Assembly (NCBI GenBank): GCA_964200075.2
Contig: CAXNAA020000525.1
Coordinates: forward strand, 1 to 20,474
Reading direction: 5' to 3'
Source of the DNA: Sphacelaria rigidula
Taxonomy: Eukaryota; Phaeophyceae; Sphacelariales
Length of the DNA: 20,474 bases
The notes below the pieces were generated by a model. That model saw only the letters and a list, made by a program, of their open reading frames with translations, did not search any database and was not told the DNA's origin. A program made the position numbers and the translations under genes. Positions 17,799-20,474 of this stretch are shown here, piece by piece. The first letter of the stretch is position 1; each line of letters starts with the position of its first letter.

Positions 17799-17826
17799 GT
17801 ACCCGTAGGTAGGTAGGTGGGTGGGT
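17799..17826. repeat. GTAG tetranucleotide array bounded by GTACCC/GGGTAC
   Basis: About four GTAG units and then GGTGGGT, enclosed by the inverted hexamers GTACCC and GGGTAC. Confidence 0.75.
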
Positions 17827-18720
17827 ACTTTGAATGTGAAATATGCAAAGCTTGTTGGGGTGTGAACAGAGTGGGAAGTGGGGATCCGTCGCCCGGTGTT
17901 GTAACCCCCGTTATCCGATTATCGTTGTGCGTCAAGTACATACATACACTGTTCCGCATCATACGAAGCGGTACAAAGCTCAGTATGAGCAAGGGTGTTG
18001 TGCCGTATTAGACAGTACAGTGTGCAGTATACGAAGGGTGTGCTGTGATGTGGGGGTTGGTACTGCGATGGACAAAAACAGTACGGGGAGTCAAGTATAG
18101 TTGTAGTCAAGAGTGTTTGTGCAGAGACGGGTGAAGTCGTCAGCGTTTCCCCTGCCACATGGCTTGTCGCAACTGTACATACATCATATCGGTGTGCGCG
18201 GCTGCCGGTAAGGGTTGGCTGAGTTCGGCTAGTGCGTCTTCCAGTCAAAGAGTAACCTTCACAAACTTAGATCGAGAGAACAACGTGCCCCTTTCATGGT
18301 GCTTAACGACGTACCGTTGCCATGTCTCGAAATAAAAGCCCCCGGGTGTTCACTTTTTTTTGTCGGGCAAGTTGTTCACTGAGTCGATTTACCGTGTTGT
18401 ACTGTAGAAGGCAAAAGCAAAAGCAGCGCCGACGGTGATGACGTCAGCCGGTTGCGAGAGAAAAGGAAGCATTCGTGATCGGTTGGGTCTGACAAAAAGT
18501 AATGGGAGTACGAAGTACCATGTTGTTGGCGTCCGAGCAAAGGCGTCATACATGCGATGATAATAAACCAAGGCTTTGGTTTTTACTCAGAGCTTGGGCG
18601 TGCAGTATTACCCGTTTCACCCCCACCCCACGGCCTGCCGTGGCTGCCGACAGTCTCGTGGAGGATGACGATGCTGTACCCATGGTGAGACGTTTCGGCC
18701 ACTGAAACGATTTCGCGTTT

Positions 18721-20226
18721 TTTCGTTCTCGACAAAAGTGATGGCAGTAGCCTAACGTGGTCGAACGGAACAGCCAAGTTGTGGGGTGTCGTTGCGGTTT
18801 TGCTTATGTTTGTGTAATGCATATAGTGAACAGGGTGGTTGCGCCCTGTACGCCTTCGCATCCCTCCCGCTATTAGTACCGGCGACGGGTAAAAAGGAGG
18901 CAACGCATACGCCATGACTGCAGAGTGGTTGCTGGTGGGGTCAGACACCAACAGGAGGTCACGAGGTATGTGCGCAGCAATGGCGATGGCCTAGCAGGCC
19001 GGAACGCCTTTGCTTGCTTGAAGGTATTGTATCTTTCGCCGAATTGACGATTCTGGACCCCTGACGGAGGATGGGGGTGGGGGCAAGCGACCTGCCGGCG
19101 CATGGACTATGGGTTTATTGTAGTACGACGCTGCGTCTCGGTGGTCAAACAGGTATACGTATGTCCGTTTTTTTGTGGGTCTGCAATTCTTGCGGAACGC
19201 TGGCGCGCTCCCGCTACGTCAAGGCCCAAGTCTCGCGCGCTCCATTCTCACTGAAATCCAGAAGAACCACGTTACCGTCTGAAGAATTGAGGGAAGACTC
19301 CGAATCCAGGATTATTTTTGCGATGTCGACCTTTGTCTGACTGGAATATTATCTTTCGACATTTGAGATTACCAGTTCGGGGTATTCAGGACGGGTTTTT
19401 CAAAAAGACAATCCGAAAATTGCATTTACGCTGTCCAATTCGTGGGGGTAGAAGAACGACGCGGCCGAATCGGGAAAAATACGGCTCCGCGAACGCCAAG
19501 TAAATGAAGATTCGGCACTCGGGCCGACGTGTCGTGATCAATTCATTTGAATATATACCATTACGGGCTAATGCTGTCCCGCTTTTGTTTCGGATGTTTT
19601 CGATGTTTCAGCACATGCGAGGCCTCATAAAGAGTCGAGAATTCAGTGCATGTCACGCACGACTACTACGTAGAAAACATGATCAATGCATTGCTGATGG
19701 TGATGTCCAATGTGGAGGTTGGGCCCATGACTCTTCCAGGGATGAGAGCAGCCGTCCCGGGGGGGCGGGGGGCGGTCGGACTCATTTGTTGCTTGCTTTA
19801 GTTGTTTGTCATTGACCTCGCATCCCTTTCGAGACGGAGCATGGGTGATATCCGCCGCTTTGTCCAGTATAGCAAGTTAACAGTGGTGCTCCTGACCATC
19901 CTAGGGGTACTTGGTCTGACTATACCTCTCATGCGTTCAGAAGCATCGTGTAGTTCGCCCGCAGACGGCTGATATTGTACGTCAAATCACCCCCCCCCCT
20001 CCCCCCTCTGAAGTGGCAATGCAGAAAATGAAGCAACTCATTGAAGGCTGTGACCCAATGCGGGATAATCAGTACCCTTCGGGGCCGAACAATCTTTGAA
20101 GGATGCAACTGACTCTTCATGCGACTCGCCGAACACATCATCGGCGCTTCCCGCTTGGTGATTGATTGCGAGCCTGGTTTGGCGAAAACCCGGCGTGATC
20201 CGTGCAGGCTTTGTAGGGATGCGATT
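18721..20226. other. Gene-free stretch of about 1.5 kb
   Basis: Open frames of 60-120 codons occur on both strands, none recognisable. G/C homopolymer-rich tracts lie at 19758-19779 (G on plus) and 19990-20007 (C on plus, so G on minus). Nothing here matches the inverted-repeat families of the left half. Confidence 0.5.
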
Positions 20227-20271
20227 TCAATGGTCTTATGACTGTGGCATGCATGACCATGAGTACACCCC
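20227..20271. repeat. 45-bp direct repeat, copy 2 (partner at 6-50)
   Basis: Near-identical to bases 6-50 in the same orientation. After it the two sites diverge: repeat B follows copy 1 but not this copy. The remaining bases to the window end (20272-20474) contain an open frame of about 100 codons (20162-20470) that runs through the repeat and has no recognisable content. Confidence 0.75.
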
Positions 20272-20474
20272 ACTCCGGGTGAGGGGAGTTAAGGGTGAAC
20301 ATATGCCCATCTTCTCTTCCAATTTTCAAATTGGTTGTTGCCTCAGGCTATTCCAGATTCGGCATTGGATTTCTGTGACAGAAAAACAAGCGGAATTTTT
20401 CAAGAACTGCTCAAAACGTGACCCCGTTAAACAGCCGATCATCTATGTTGAGGATGGTGCTTTTCATTGAGGAT

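Larger units (their letters stand above)
15446..18720 (+). other. Repeat-poor G+T-rich block, possible long transcribed non-coding region
   Basis: About 3.3 kb without the inverted repeats that fill the left half of the window. The plus strand is visibly rich in G and T. The longest frame (15861-16475, minus, 204 codons) has no recognisable domain and Pro/Ser/Thr-rich, uncharacteristic content, so I do not call it. AATAAA occurs at 18331-18336 and 18562-18567. Strand-asymmetric, stop-rich sequence of this kind is compatible with a plus-strand 3' UTR or a non-coding transcript, but that is inference. Confidence 0.35.

Overview
The window reads as nuclear DNA of a multicellular-stramenopile type, most likely a brown alga (Phaeophyceae). 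The strongest argument is the one gene I can name to family: a long ORF whose N-terminus carries two back-to-back EsV-1-7 cysteine repeats (C-X4-C-X15-C-X2-H-X12), a motif named after an Ectocarpus virus ORF and greatly expanded in brown algae. The rest of the picture fits: GC-rich, Gly/Ser-rich low-complexity coding sequence, a GT..AG intron, long gene-poor flanks and many short non-autonomous repeats. No bacterial operon structure, rRNA, tRNA or CRISPR array is visible.

Layout. 1-9.1 kb is repeat-dominated. It contains one half of a diverged dispersed repeat (197-640 and 2022-2462, split by about 1.4 kb of other DNA), at least five long inverted-repeat (MITE-like) elements (840-1120, 2475-2832, 3153-3363, 6866-6955, 7577-7798), three clear copies of a ~105-111 bp mini-element with GTTAACCCTTAGAC-like ends (2577-2687, 5683-5785, 7006-7110), and a well-delimited hAT-type MITE (7990-8478) with 16-bp perfect terminal inverted repeats and an 8-bp target-site duplication. 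Only one small ORF here (4468-4797, minus strand, signal-peptide-like N-terminus) deserves mention as a possible gene.

9.6-12.6 kb holds the EsV-1-7 gene on the plus strand. The start at 9631 is in an excellent context, with an in-frame stop just upstream. Exon 1 runs to 12127, a pyrimidine-rich-ended intron covers 12128-12282, and exon 2 reads on to 12620. The predicted ~945-residue protein has a basic N-terminal tail, two Cys/His repeats, a long disordered Ser/Gly-rich body with three acidic-hydrophobic patches, and a basic SPVKRR patch. This layout suggests a nuclear regulator (inference).

12.8-13.9 kb holds the second, uninterrupted copy of the dispersed repeat followed by another almost fully palindromic element (13665-13918). 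13.9-20.5 kb has no recognisable gene. 15.45-18.7 kb is repeat-poor, G+T-rich on the plus strand and carries strong G-runs; it looks like transcribed non-coding sequence, for example a long 3' UTR, rather than more repeat debris. The first and last few hundred bases share a 45-bp direct repeat (6-50 and 20227-20271).

Limits: without transcripts or homology searches the splice model, the gene's 3' end and the status of all small ORFs are uncertain. I do not see a multi-gene system here. The interest lies in the EsV-1-7 protein and in the density and structure of the inverted-repeat elements.
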